Origin: an uncultured Erysipelotrichaceae bacterium
Lineage (GTDB): Bacteria; Bacillota_I; Bacilli_A; Erysipelotrichales; Coprobacillaceae
DNA length: 64,000 nt
Assembly (NCBI GenBank): GCA_900538465.1
Contig: UPXV01000003.1
Location: 35,799 to 99,798, forward strand
Direction of reading: 5' to 3'
Shown here: piece by piece, positions 1 to 9,176 of the stretch
How positions within the stretch are numbered: position 1 is the first letter of the stretch
Layout of the letters: the number at the start of each line of letters is the position of its first letter
Position numbers and translations under genes: made by a program
Notes under the pieces: model-generated
The model's input: only the letters and a program-made list of their open reading frames with translations
What the model was told of the DNA's origin: nothing
Database searches by the model: none

Positions 1-2973
1 TTACCATTTATGTATGATAAATCTGAAAAAATAAACACTTCAACAATTAAGGTTATGGAAGAAAACCGTGGAGCTATTGAAAGCTTAGAAAAAGAATTTA
101 ATGCTTTACCAAAGAATGTTCAAAATCTTGTTATTGAAAAGACACCTGCTGATGCGAATACAGAAACATCATTAGATAAACTTTCTCAAATGAAAGATGC
201 TCTTAATCAAGTTGATGTTCAAACACTTTCACCAGCTGGATTGGTTAAGAAACTTATTGAGAATTTACCTGATCAGTTAGAAGATATTGTTGATGATAAA
301 CAACATCGAGAAGATTCAACAGCTGATATTGATAGTTATGACAGTGCAAAAACAAAATTATCAAGTATTGATGAAGTTCAAAAGACTATGCAACTCATCG
401 AAACACTTTATCAAAAATTAGATGATGAAGGTAAAGGACAAATCTCTAATCAATCTTTAGATAAGCTACATCGTTTAGAAAAACAAGCAAAAGAAGAATA
501 TGATGACTTTGCAGAATTGTTTGTGAAAGCGTATTTGACAAAAGATAAGAAGGAATATCAACCTGGAGCAGATGGACATTCAAAGGATAGTAGCAACGCA
601 CTTAATGAGACATCAATTAAAGAGAATGAGGAAACATATAAAACACAATTAATTGATGCTAAGAGAGAATTTAATAAATTAAGTGAAGATGCACAAAAAG
701 CTATTGGTATTGATTCAGAAAAAACACCTGGTATCTTTAATGGACCAACATTGAATGAGTTATTTATTAAAGTAATTTCATCAGTCGATGCTTCATCAAT
801 CTTTAAAGAAGCTATCCAAGATGAATACAACACTGATAAAGCACTTGTACAAACAAAAGAAGCTCAAGATGAATTAAGGCATATTAAAGATCAAGCTCTT
901 CAAGATATTGATGATAGTAAAGGTAAAGTTACAGATTTCGATCAACAAGAATTAGAGAAAATCTTAGGTGATACATTTGATTCTATTGAATTAAAAGATT
1001 TGGATAAGTTACCTGAAACAATCACAACAACTTTAACATTTGAAGAAGATGGACAATCAAAGACAAAAGAAGTTGTTATAAACTTGAATGGAGATGGTTC
1101 TGTTGAATCTGTTAAAGTTGATGGAAACACTATAGAATTGACTGAAAAATTGAAAAATGATATTCAAGCTGTTCAACCTAGTGATGATACAAAAGCTTCA
1201 GTCACAATTGATGGAAGTCTCTTTGATGAAATTGTAGATGATATAAGTGGTTCTCATATTGTTTCAAATAAAGAGATTGCAGATATTCAATTAGATGAAA
1301 ATTCAATGAGTGAAAATGATAAAAATAACGCATTGAAAGATAATTTTGACAGTGTTTCTGTAAAAGATTTGAACAAAGGACCTGCAACAATCACAACAAC
1401 AGTTTCATATCAAAAAGATGGTAATGAATCAAAAGCTGATATCATCTTGAATTTTGATAAAGAAGGTCATATCAGTAACATTGTGGTTCAAGATAATACA
1501 GGTAAACATTCAATCACTGTTGATGAATCATGGCGTAATGATGTTCAAGTGACACTTCCAACACAAGATAAAAAAGGTTCAGTTGAATTGAATGGTGATA
1601 TTCTTGACCATATCTTAGAAAGTCTTGTTGATGGTAATATTACAAATAAAAAGATTGATAAGGTTTCTGTTAAGGAACAAGCATTAGACAATGATGAATT
1701 GCAAGATATTGTAGATAAAGCCATTGCTGATATGCAAAATGTTGTTCGTAAAGATGCAACAAAACGTGTTGATCAGGCTTATGATTCTTTAGTTGAAAAA
1801 ATTGATTCTATCTTACCTCAAGAAACAAAAGATAGTTTAAGTTCTTTAAAAGAGGATGCAGATAAGATAATTAATAATCAACAAAATCCATACGATAATT
1901 CTCCAACAATTGCTGAAGAATATATTGAAAAAATGGCTAATGTTATTCATGCTCAAGTGAAAAAAGAATTAGCAAAGGAATATGCTGATATTTATAATGA
2001 ATTAAATGAAGAAGGTCAAAAGAAATTAGATGAACTTTATCATAATGCAGTAGATGAATTAACTCTTCTTAGTGGTCAAAAAGATGTTGATGAGGCTATA
2101 AAGATTCTTAAGGATATGAAAGATCAATTTGCTAATATTGCTAAGCAATATCCAGCAGATAATACAGAAAAACCTGATCCAGATGTCAAACCGGATCCAA
2201 CACCTGTACCAGATCCAACACCTGTACCTCATCCAGAGCCTTCACCAACTCCTGATGATGGAACTGATGTCAAACCTGATATTCGTCCAGATGATCAAAA
2301 TCACAATAATGATAAACCATCTGATAATTCACAAAATCAAGGTTCATCACAAAATCATCAAGGTCATTCTACAAATACGCAAACATCTTCTACAACTTCA
2401 TCTACACAATCACAACATAATCTTGATAAAGCAAGTGCAATTCAATCATTGAAAGATGTTTATCAATCAATTCTTGATAACACTTCTGATTACACAACAT
2501 TCAAAGGTTATAATGCTTTAAAAGATAAATTAACTTCAATTTATGAAAAAGCATTAAGTGATTTGGAAAATTGTAAGGATGAGCAAGCCCAAGATATTCT
2601 TGATAAAGCACAAGATGAAATGAAAGCTATTGAAAAAGAAATGCTAGCATTATCATCATCCAAACAAGAAGATTCTCAACAACAAGCCGCTCAAAAGACA
2701 CAAGAGAATACAATTGCCATTTTCAATATCGTAGCAACAATTTTAACAATTGCTATGGCAATCATTGCATTTATGAAAAAACATCAATATGCTTTTGTAG
2801 CTATTATTGATGCACTTGTATCAACTCTATTATTTGTCTTGATTGAAGGTCTTCAATGGACAAGCTTTACATTCTTGAATATGTGGAGTATCTTATTTGC
2901 AATCTTATTGATTGTTAGCTTTGGAACTTTATTCATTGTTAAAAAACAAAAAGAAGATAAAACAGATGAATAA
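1..2973 (+). CDS. Large surface protein with C-terminal membrane segments, 5' end outside window
   Basis: The reading frame is open to base 1, so the gene very probably begins upstream; the ATG at 10 is internal or accidental. The visible 990 or so residues are acidic and mostly helical, with recurring stretches of the kind 'YxxLxxxxK' common in Firmicutes surface proteins. Two tandem copies of a domain of about 125 residues (roughly residues 311-430 and 431-560 counted from base 10) share the motif TITTT and a following GDG/KEG beta-like segment. A Pro-Asp-rich hinge (about 715-750) and a Ser/Thr/Gln-rich linker precede a last helical segment. The C terminus has three hydrophobic helices (about residues 897-978) and a lysine-rich tail instead of an LPXTG signal. 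No enzyme motif is recognisable. Probable role is an extracellular adhesin or stalk anchored by its C-terminal helices; function unknown. Confidence 0.8.
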   Translation, partial: LPFMYDKSEKINTSTIKVMEENRGAIESLEKEFNALPKNVQNLVIEKTPADANTETSLDKLSQMKDALNQVDVQTLSPAGLVKKLIENLPDQLEDIVDDKQHREDSTADIDSYDSAKTKLSSIDEVQKTMQLIETLYQKLDDEGKGQISNQSLDKLHRLEKQAKEEYDDFAELFVKAYLTKDKKEYQPGADGHSKDSSNALNETSIKENEETYKTQLIDAKREFNKLSEDAQKAIGIDSEKTPGIFNGPTLNELFIKVISSVDASSIFKEAIQDEYNTDKALVQTKEAQDELRHIKDQALQDIDDSKGKVTDFDQQELEKILGDTFDSIELKDLDKLPETITTTLTFEEDGQSKTKEVVINLNGDGSVESVKVDGNTIELTEKLKNDIQAVQPSDDTKASVTIDGSLFDEIVDDISGSHIVSNKEIADIQLDENSMSENDKNNALKDNFDSVSVKDLNKGPATITTTVSYQKDGNESKADIILNFDKEGHISNIVVQDNTGKHSITVDESWRNDVQVTLPTQDKKGSVELNGDILDHILESLVDGNITNKKIDKVSVKEQALDNDELQDIVDKAIADMQNVVRKDATKRVDQAYDSLVEKIDSILPQETKDSLSSLKEDADKIINNQQNPYDNSPTIAEEYIEKMANVIHAQVKKELAKEYADIYNELNEEGQKKLDELYHNAVDELTLLSGQKDVDEAIKILKDMKDQFANIAKQYPADNTEKPDPDVKPDPTPVPDPTPVPHPEPSPTPDDGTDVKPDIRPDDQNHNNDKPSDNSQNQGSSQNHQGHSTNTQTSSTTSSTQSQHNLDKASAIQSLKDVYQSILDNTSDYTTFKGYNALKDKLTSIYEKALSDLENCKDEQAQDILDKAQDEMKAIEKEMLALSSSKQEDSQQQAAQKTQENTIAIFNIVATILTIAMAIIAFMKKHQYAFVAIIDALVSTLLFVLIEGLQWTSFTFLNMWSILFAILLIVSFGTLFIVKKQKEDKTDE

Positions 2974-2981
2974 AATCGTTT

Positions 2982-3006
2982 GAGAAGATAGTTTAACTAT
3001 CTTCTC
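2982..3006. terminator. Bidirectional terminator between convergent genes
   Basis: A perfect inverted repeat (arms GAGAAGATAG and CTATCTTCTC around TTTAA) follows the plus-strand surface gene and overlaps the last codons of the minus-strand amidotransferase. A T-rich tract follows on the plus side. Confidence 0.7.
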
Positions 3007-3673
3007 TTCTTATGTTTATATGAATCAATTCTAGAATCATGGCTATGAATTGTTTTTGATGATGCTCATCCATTCTTTCAGGATGCCATTGCACAGCAAT
3101 CACTTGATGATTTTCAATTCCTTCAATCAATCCATCTTCACTGATGGCGCTGATATGAAATATATGGGCAACATCTTTGATATTTTGATGATGGAAAGAA
3201 TTGACACGGATGTGATGAGGAAAGAATTGATTGAATAGGGTGTTAGGAGAAATCAACACATTATGAAAATCTTTATGATGAGATATTGATGTTGAAAATT
3301 GAGTGGGAATATCTTGAATCAATGTTCCTTTAAAAAATACATTAATGATTTGAATCCCTCGGCAAATTCCAAGGATTGGTTTATGGGCTTGATAAAATTG
3401 TTCCAGTAAAGCAAAGTCCATGGTTTCTATTAAGGAATCTTCTTGTGTGTTTGAAGGATGAGGATCTTGGTGATAATATAGAGGGTTGATATCATTACCA
3501 CCACAAATAAGCAAGAGGTCATTGCGTTTAACCACATCTTCATAGTGTTGATGTAAACGAGGAACAACCAATTCAATATCAAAATAAGGTGATAACCACT
3601 GATAGTATGTTTCATTCATAAAGTATGTCATATGATCATCTTTTTTACGAAGTGTGAAAGCAATTTTATACAT
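2993..3673 (-). CDS. Class I glutamine amidotransferase-like hydrolase (peptidase C26, PuuD-like)
   Basis: A 226-aa cytosolic protein of the gamma-glutamyl-gamma-aminobutyrate hydrolase family, which cleaves gamma-glutamyl amide bonds. Visible motifs are the oxyanion-strand segment ICGGNDINPLYY (about residues 55-66), the nucleophile elbow GICRG with the catalytic Cys (about residue 100), and WHPE with the catalytic His and Glu near the C terminus. Length is slightly shorter than PuuD (about 250). The ATG at 3673 has a good upstream AAGGAGG. It is transcribed alone, divergent from the CNNM-type gene. The family is clear; the real substrate (gamma-glutamyl-GABA or another gamma-glutamyl compound) cannot be told from sequence, and no putrescine genes are adjacent. 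Confidence 0.85.
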   Translation of the reverse strand: MYKIAFTLRKKDDHMTYFMNETYYQWLSPYFDIELVVPRLHQHYEDVVKRNDLLLICGGNDINPLYYHQDPHPSNTQEDSLIETMDFALLEQFYQAHKPILGICRGIQIINVFFKGTLIQDIPTQFSTSISHHKDFHNVLISPNTLFNQFFPHHIRVNSFHHQNIKDVAHIFHISAISEDGLIEGIENHQVIAVQWHPERMDEHHQKQFIAMILELIHINIRREDS

Positions 3674-3743
3674 ATTTCCTCCTTGGCTATTGATAATTCA
3701 TAAAAATTGATTATACTAATATATATGTATTAAAGAGAAAAAT

Positions 3744-3772
3744 TTGACAATTGATTAGATTTATATTAATAT
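3744..3772 (+). promoter_or_regulatory. Sigma-A type promoter for the CNNM/YihY/RlmD-like operon
   Basis: TTGACA, 17-bp spacer, TAATAT, about 35 bp before the ATG at 3807. A ribosome binding site AAGGAG follows. Confidence 0.6.
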
Positions 3773-3806
3773 TGAAGAAATTAAGGAATAAGGAGATTTT
3801 TTATAG

Positions 3807-5105
3807 ATGGACCCGAGTCAGATAGTTATGATTTTTACATTTATTTTATTGATTGCAATGTCGGCATTATTTTCTATGAGTGAGACTGCTTTTATGGCAG
3901 TGAATAAAATTCGTGTGAGAACTTTAGCTGAAGAAGATGATAATAAGAAAGCGAAGATTGTTGATGCTTTATTAGATAATCAAGATCGTTTATTAAGTTC
4001 GATATTGGTTGGTAATAATCTTGTGAATATTGCTGCATCATCATTAACAACATCTTTTGTGATTTCTATTTTTGGAAATGAAGGTGCTGGTGTTGCTGTG
4101 GCAACAGGTGTTGTGACATTAGCGATATTAATCTTTGGTGAAATTACACCGAAGTCATTAGCAACCAAAAATGCTGAGTCTATTTCATTTGGTGTATGTC
4201 GTTTTATTAAATTTGTAACCATTATTTGTACTCCCGTTGTAGCTGTATTAAATGTGATTTCAGGAGTGTTTATTCATTTATTAGGTGGTGACACAGATAA
4301 TGGACCAACAATGACTGAAGAAGATTTAAAAACAATTGTGACAGTTTCTCATGAAGAAGGTGTCTTAGAAGATGAAGAAAAAGAAATGATTCATAATGTG
4401 TTTGAATTTGGTGAAACAGAAATTAAAGAAATTATGACACCAAGAATTCATGTTGTGAGTGTTCCTGATGATGTGACTTATAATGAATTGATGAAAGCAT
4501 TTAAGGAAAGTCAATTTTCAAGAATACCTGTTCATTCTGAATCATATGATGAAATTATTGGTGTTTTGCATATTAAAGATTTAATGTTGTCAAAGGTTGT
4601 TAAATCGAAGTTTGATGTGAAAGAGTTTATGCGTGAAACATTTGTGGTATATGAGTTTAATCATGTTTCTGATGTTTTTGAGTCAATGCGTAAAGAACAT
4701 GTTTCTTTGGCAATTGTTCTTGATGAATATGGTGTTATGAGTGGAATTGTGACACTTGAGGATATTGTTGAGGAAATTGTTGGAGAAATTGACGATGAAT
4801 ATGATGAAGTTGAAAACTCTATTGTTGAACTGGAAAATGGTATGTATTTAATTGACGGTAGTTTGAATATTGATGAAGTCAATGAAACATGTGGAACATC
4901 ATTTGATTCTGATGATTTTGAATCTATTGGTGGTCTTGTTTTGGGTCAATGTAATGGAAGTCCAGAATTGAATCAAGTTTTAAAAATTGATAATGTTTTA
5001 CTAACAGTCAAAGAAATTGATAAGAATAGAATTGTTCAATTACAATTGGAACTTTTACATGATGAAGAAAGTGAAGATGATGATGAAGAGGAAAAGCATG
5101 ATTAA
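3807..5105 (+). CDS. CNNM/CorC-HlyC family membrane protein
   Basis: A 432-aa integral membrane protein of the DUF21-CBS-CorC_HlyC class, often labelled hemolysin C and implicated in magnesium or cobalt efflux or resistance. The N-terminal third has four hydrophobic segments (DUF21; typical 'SMSETAFMAVNKIRVRTLAE' and GEITPKSLA). A CBS pair follows (about residues 210-330, including MTPRIHVVSV and the VLDEYGVMSGIVTLEDIVEEIVGEI motif). The C-terminal CorC_HlyC domain contains DGSLNIDEVNE. The tail is highly acidic (EESEDDDEEE). It is first in an operon with the YihY-type and RlmD-like genes. Family is firm; the transported ion is inference. Confidence 0.92.
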   Translation: MDPSQIVMIFTFILLIAMSALFSMSETAFMAVNKIRVRTLAEEDDNKKAKIVDALLDNQDRLLSSILVGNNLVNIAASSLTTSFVISIFGNEGAGVAVATGVVTLAILIFGEITPKSLATKNAESISFGVCRFIKFVTIICTPVVAVLNVISGVFIHLLGGDTDNGPTMTEEDLKTIVTVSHEEGVLEDEEKEMIHNVFEFGETEIKEIMTPRIHVVSVPDDVTYNELMKAFKESQFSRIPVHSESYDEIIGVLHIKDLMLSKVVKSKFDVKEFMRETFVVYEFNHVSDVFESMRKEHVSLAIVLDEYGVMSGIVTLEDIVEEIVGEIDDEYDEVENSIVELENGMYLIDGSLNIDEVNETCGTSFDSDDFESIGGLVLGQCNGSPELNQVLKIDNVLLTVKEIDKNRIVQLQLELLHDEESEDDDEEEKHD

Positions 5106-5141
5106 TGTTTTTCCTTTCTTAATCGATTAGGAGGCATCGTA

Positions 5142-5945
5142 ATGAAGCGATTTTATGAGAAGTGTGTAAAAATCTATGATGATTATCGTGCTGTTGTTCC
5201 ACCATATGCCGCAGCTGCTTTATCATTTTATTTGATTTTAATATTGATACCAGCTTTTTCATTGGTTGCTGTAGGAACGTCATTATTGAATATTGATATG
5301 AGTTTGATTGAGGATATTATCAGTCATGTCATTATGCCAGAATATTCTCGAATGTTAATTGATATTTTGGAATCTAAGTCAGTCAATACTGTGGCTTTGG
5401 TAACAATGATTGTTTCTGTTTATACGGTTTCTCGTGGGGTTGGTAATATTTATGAGATTTCTAAAAATATGTATCAGCAACGTATTGAAGAAAGTATTGT
5501 TGGTTATTATATTTATACGTTTAAGATTACAATTTTTATTTTATTGATATTTATAGGTTTTATTATGGTCTTGGCTATGGGACCATTGGCATATATTTTT
5601 AATACTTTATATAATTTATTTGGTTTTCGCCATATCTTTTTGTATTTTTTATTGGTATTTTGTTTAATGAGTATTTATATGATTGTTCCACGTATTCGTA
5701 TTCATCATGCTGATGCATTTCAAGGAGCTTTGGTAGCAAGTGCATTGATGTTGGTCTTATATTATGGATTAAATATTTATTTTCGTTTTGCTGATTTTGA
5801 ATCTGTTTATGGACCATTGGCATTTATCGTTGTTATTTTATTTGTATTTGATTGGGCAGCGGAGATATTTTATATAGGCATGTATATGACGAATATTTTA
5901 CATTTAAGGAGAATAAATGATGAGAAAAGAACAAGTAGAAATTAA
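5142..5945 (+). CDS. YihY/BrkB-family inner membrane protein
   Basis: A 267-aa polytopic protein with about six predicted helices. The N-terminal DYRAVVPPYAAAALSFYLILILIPAFSLVAVG and the 'VSRGVGNIYEISKNMYQQ' segment are characteristic of the YihY/BrkB family, formerly and wrongly named ribonuclease BN. The biochemical role of the family is unsettled. TAGGAGG precedes the ATG. The stop lies 28 bases inside the next gene, so translation of the two is probably coupled. It is transcribed with the CNNM-type gene upstream. Confidence 0.88.
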   Translation: MKRFYEKCVKIYDDYRAVVPPYAAAALSFYLILILIPAFSLVAVGTSLLNIDMSLIEDIISHVIMPEYSRMLIDILESKSVNTVALVTMIVSVYTVSRGVGNIYEISKNMYQQRIEESIVGYYIYTFKITIFILLIFIGFIMVLAMGPLAYIFNTLYNLFGFRHIFLYFLLVFCLMSIYMIVPRIRIHHADAFQGALVASALMLVLYYGLNIYFRFADFESVYGPLAFIVVILFVFDWAAEIFYIGMYMTNILHLRRINDEKRTSRN

Positions 5946-7224
5946 GAAATTAGGAATTAATGGGGAAGGGATTGGATATATTAATAAAAAAATATGTTTT
6001 ATTCATAATGCCTTGCCTGGAGAAGTTGTTGAAGTTGAAATTACAAATGATAATCGTAAGTTTATGAATGGGAAGGTTTTAAAACATATAAAGAAATCAA
6101 ATGACCGTGTACAATCTTTTTGTCAAGAAGATCAATTTTGCCAAGGGTGTGCATTAACATCTTTAACTTATCAACAGCATCTTCCTTTTAAAAAAGGTAT
6201 ATTAAAAGATGCTCTTAAAAAATATACAGATTTTGATGTTGAAAAGTTACCAATCAAAGCAGTATTACCTGCCCCTACAACAAAAGGTTATCGCCATGTT
6301 GTTTCTTTACCAGTTACCTATTTTAAAGGAAAAGTCAGATTTGGAATTTATCAAAGAGAATCTAAGTATTTAACATTTATGTCACAATGTTCAATGCAAG
6401 ATCCATTGATTAATGAATGCTTAGTCAAATTGGAAGATATTTTAAATGCACATAAGGTTCGTGATTATAATGATAAAGTTAAAAAAGGTTTACGTTTTAT
6501 TAAAGTTAGAAATATTGAAGGACAAATTCAAATCTTATTTGTAACGGGTCAAGATGGTATCAATGAAGATGTTGTCAAAGAATTAAGTCAAATTCCTTAT
6601 GTAAAAAGTATTTTTATGACTGTGAATACAACAAGACATCAAGAATTTGAATTACAAGGTTATAAGAAAGTTTATGGTCAATCAACATTACCATTTTCTT
6701 GTTTCAATCAACAATATGTTTATTCAGTAAAATCAGAATTTCCAATCAATCCAGAGATGGAAATGAAAAAAATGGATATTATTAAATCTTTTATTCCTCA
6801 AGATGCATCGGTTTTATCTTTATACTGTGGAATTGGTTTGATGGAAATGTCTATGGATAATCCAATTGTTGCGATTGATGATAAAAATTATCATATTCGT
6901 GATGCAAAAGATAATGCGAAATTTTTACATAAAGACAATATTGAATGGATTTGTAAGAATGTTGATGAAGCAACAATTCAACAATGTAAGAAAAAACAAT
7001 TTGATTATGTGATTGTAAGAAGTGAAGAACTTTCACAAGCTATCAAACAAAGTTTGATTTTATCTAAAGTGAAAGATGTTATTTATGTGAGTGATCATCC
7101 TTCTTCATTAGCTAAAGATTTAGAGGAATTAAGTCAATATTATCATGTAGAAAGTTTAATTCCATTAGATACATATCCTTATTCCTCTAAATTAGAAACA
7201 ATTGTAAAATTAAAGAGAAAATAA
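5917..7224 (+). CDS. RlmD/RlmCD-like 23S rRNA uracil-C5-methyltransferase homologue lacking catalytic residues
   Basis: A 435-aa protein with the full layout of the RlmD/RumA family: an N-terminal TRAM domain (about residues 5-60), a 4Fe-4S cysteine cluster C-x5-C-x2-C at FCQEDQFCQGC (about 68-77) with a fourth Cys in MSQCSMQ, and a C-terminal SAM-methyltransferase fold starting at VLSLYCGIGLMEM. The two catalytic signatures are altered. Where the family has YVSCNP with the nucleophilic Cys, this protein has YVSDHP (Asp near residue 393). The DPPR motif is replaced by IVRSEE. The reading frame is intact and the C-terminal end (DTYPYSSKLETIVKL) still matches the family. It may be a non-catalytic RNA-binding paralogue; a second active copy elsewhere would be expected. 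Start chosen 5 bases after AAGGAG. Confidence 0.85.
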   Translation: MMRKEQVEIKKLGINGEGIGYINKKICFIHNALPGEVVEVEITNDNRKFMNGKVLKHIKKSNDRVQSFCQEDQFCQGCALTSLTYQQHLPFKKGILKDALKKYTDFDVEKLPIKAVLPAPTTKGYRHVVSLPVTYFKGKVRFGIYQRESKYLTFMSQCSMQDPLINECLVKLEDILNAHKVRDYNDKVKKGLRFIKVRNIEGQIQILFVTGQDGINEDVVKELSQIPYVKSIFMTVNTTRHQEFELQGYKKVYGQSTLPFSCFNQQYVYSVKSEFPINPEMEMKKMDIIKSFIPQDASVLSLYCGIGLMEMSMDNPIVAIDDKNYHIRDAKDNAKFLHKDNIEWICKNVDEATIQQCKKKQFDYVIVRSEELSQAIKQSLILSKVKDVIYVSDHPSSLAKDLEELSQYYHVESLIPLDTYPYSSKLETIVKLKRK

Positions 7225-7254
7225 AAAATCTAACAAGTGTGTTAGATTTTTTTT
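7223..7254. terminator. Bidirectional terminator
   Basis: Inverted repeat AAAAAATCTAAC / GTTAGATTTTTT directly after the stop of the RlmD-like gene, running into the 3' end of the convergent HxlR gene. A-tract and T-tract on either side allow use from both directions. Confidence 0.8.
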
Positions 7255-7687
7255 AATGTGTGTGATTGTGAACAAGCAATTCATCTTTTGAGAGTTGTTT
7301 TCCACATTTTTGACAAACATAGACAATCTGAATTTGACCATCACAATCTTTATGCTTTAAACATTTATAACTTCTTTGTAAATGACGATCACCCCACAAG
7401 ATAAGAGCATTATAAATATCATCGAGATCTTCACTCTTATTTGTTAAAGAATATTGATAGCGAGGTGGGTGCTGAGAGTAAAGTTCGCAAGTTAACAAAT
7501 CATCTTCACATAAAGTTTTTAAACGATTTGATAAAAGATTAGTAGGAATACCAGGAAGGTTTTCTTGTAATTCTTTATATGTTTTATAGCCAGCCTTAAC
7601 ACCATGAAGAATTAATAATGTCCATTTGTCACCAATTAAATTGAGTGTTTGAGCAATATTGCATTCTATATCATATTGTTTTTTCAT
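7253..7687 (-). CDS. HxlR-family transcriptional regulator
   Basis: A 144-aa winged-helix regulator of the HxlR/DUF24 family. The signature region CNIAQTLNLIGDKWTLLILH with the conserved N-terminal Cys (redox-sensing in YodB, CatR and HypR) and the recognition-helix region LPGIPTNLLSNRLKTL are present. The C terminus has an unusual Cys/His extension with two C-x2/4-C pairs (CLKHKDCD and CQKCGK) that could bind zinc. Start is the ATG at 7687, six bases after GAGGTG; an in-frame GTG nine bases upstream overlaps that site. It is the last gene of the RclA-like/thioredoxin/CcdA-TlpA operon, so it most likely regulates that operon in response to thiol stress. Function inferred from family and position. 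Confidence 0.9.
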   Translation of the reverse strand: MKKQYDIECNIAQTLNLIGDKWTLLILHGVKAGYKTYKELQENLPGIPTNLLSNRLKTLCEDDLLTCELYSQHPPRYQYSLTNKSEDLDDIYNALILWGDRHLQRSYKCLKHKDCDGQIQIVYVCQKCGKQLSKDELLVHNHTH

Positions 7688-7697
7688 GATCATCACC

Positions 7698-8846
7698 TCA
7701 CTTCTTTAATACTTCATCAATCATTGACTCCATGATTTCTAAATTTAACTGTCCAACAGCATAACCATAAGGTTTACCACTTTGATCAATTATAAATGTT
7801 GTTGGTAAACTAGAAATTTTAAAATAACTTGAAACTTCGCCGTTATCAAAGAGTACGGGCATATTATAACCTTTTTCGTTTATAAAGTCGATAATTTCTG
7901 ATGTTGTTTTTTCACCATTGCCAGGAGTCACAATAGTTATAATAGCAACTTTGTCACTGTCTTTATATTTTTCATACAGTTTTTGAATTTCAGGGAGTTC
8001 TCTTTGACATGGGGGACACCAGGTTGCCCAAAAGTTGAGGAAGACAACCTTGCCTTTTAAATCTTGAAAAGAAATGTTTTTTTGATTTTGATCTTGTAAT
8101 GTATAAGGAAGAGGAAATTCTTCTTTTTCAACACTTTTCTTTTCATCAATCGTTGGTGCAGAAGCACTACTCATATATCTTGAAATATCATTCATCTTAC
8201 CAGTAATCATTGTTATACCAATGACAATTAATAATATTGCTCCAGCTTTAACTGCTATATTCATCCATTTTTTATGTTTGCTTAGCCAATCTAATGCTTG
8301 CTCAGTAAAGAGTCCAACAATGAAGAATGGAATGGTTAATCCCAAAGCATAAATAACTACCAATAGATTGCTGATAATAAAACTTCCTGAACTTGTACCG
8401 AGAATTAAAATCGATGCTAAAGCAGGACCAATACAAGGTGTCCAAGCAAAACCAAAGGTAAAGCCAAGTATAAAAGCAAAGAGAAATTGGGAAGAAGAAT
8501 GCTTTTGGATAGACAAGCGTTTGGTTTGACTTAACTTTTGTGAACGGAGGATTCCGAATTGATAAAGACCTAATATAATAATCAAAACGCCACCAATTCT
8601 CGTAATCAATATCATATGTTCTTTAAAGAAAGAACTTATAAATTGAACAGAAATATTTAATAAAAATATGGCTATAAAAATTCCAATAATGAAACATGTT
8701 GTTAGTATTAATAATTTTTGACGAGTTGGTTTTTCTCCCTCATGGTTTTGTCCAGATAAATATCCTATATATAAAGGAATTAATGGTAAAACACAAGGGG
8801 AGAAGAAGGAAAAGAGACCTTCAAAAAAGACAAGTATAAAATTCAT
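7698..8846 (-). CDS. CcdA-TlpA fusion: membrane thiol reductant transporter with C-terminal thioredoxin domain
   Basis: A 382-aa protein joining two proteins that are usually separate. Residues 1-215 form a CcdA/DsbD-beta-type membrane domain with about six helices and the paired cysteines in FSPCVLPLIPLYIGYLSG and FAWTPCIGPALASI. Residues 245-380 form an extracytoplasmic TlpA/ResA thioredoxin fold with the redox motif WATWCPPCQREL (about 272-283) and cis-Pro segment SSLPTTF. Electrons would flow from cytosolic thioredoxin, encoded just upstream, through the membrane domain to the outer domain, keeping surface thiols reduced. It lies 3 bases after trxA and just ahead of hxlR. The fusion architecture is known in other Bacillota. 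Confidence 0.92.
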   Translation of the reverse strand: MNFILVFFEGLFSFFSPCVLPLIPLYIGYLSGQNHEGEKPTRQKLLILTTCFIIGIFIAIFLLNISVQFISSFFKEHMILITRIGGVLIIILGLYQFGILRSQKLSQTKRLSIQKHSSSQFLFAFILGFTFGFAWTPCIGPALASILILGTSSGSFIISNLLVVIYALGLTIPFFIVGLFTEQALDWLSKHKKWMNIAVKAGAILLIVIGITMITGKMNDISRYMSSASAPTIDEKKSVEKEEFPLPYTLQDQNQKNISFQDLKGKVVFLNFWATWCPPCQRELPEIQKLYEKYKDSDKVAIITIVTPGNGEKTTSEIIDFINEKGYNMPVLFDNGEVSSYFKISSLPTTFIIDQSGKPYGYAVGQLNLEIMESMIDEVLKK

Positions 8847-8849
8847 AAA

Positions 8850-9161
8850 TTATCCTTTCAACATATCTTCTAAAGCAGGATATGGGACAAAACCTAATTG
8901 TTTGCTTGTTATTGTTCCATTTTTCACAACAAATAAACTTGGAATGGATTGAACGTTGAATTGTGAAGCAATTGAGGGATAACTATCAACATCTATTTTG
9001 ACAACTTTAACTTCTGGATGTTCATCGGCAAGTTTATCAATGCTTGGTGCAAGCATCTTGCAGGGACCACACCATGAAGCAAAGAAATCAACAAACAATA
9101 AATCACTATTTTGATATAATTCTAAAAATTCTTTTTCATTGGGATGTAAAACATTTGACAT
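8850..9161 (-). CDS. trxA: Thioredoxin
   Basis: A 103-aa cytosolic thioredoxin with active site FFASWCGPCKMLAP (WCGPC near residue 30), cis-Pro segment SIPSLFVVKNG and normal length. It sits between the RclA-like flavoenzyme and the CcdA-TlpA fusion in one operon, so it is the likely electron donor to the CcdA domain and may be reduced by the flavoenzyme or by a general thioredoxin reductase elsewhere. The ATG at 9161 follows GGAAGATATT. Confidence 0.93.
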   Translation of the reverse strand: MSNVLHPNEKEFLELYQNSDLLFVDFFASWCGPCKMLAPSIDKLADEHPEVKVVKIDVDSYPSIASQFNVQSIPSLFVVKNGTITSKQLGFVPYPALEDMLKG

Positions 9162-9176
9162 ATAATATCTTCCTTT

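Noticed and set aside
2129..2452. Alternative +1 frame with repeated QIQHLYLIQ segments
   Set aside because: Arises from the Pro-Asp-rich repeat coding of the surface protein; no start signals.
3050..3238. Plus-strand open frame inside the C26 amidotransferase gene
   Set aside because: Antisense shadow of a gene with clear catalytic motifs.
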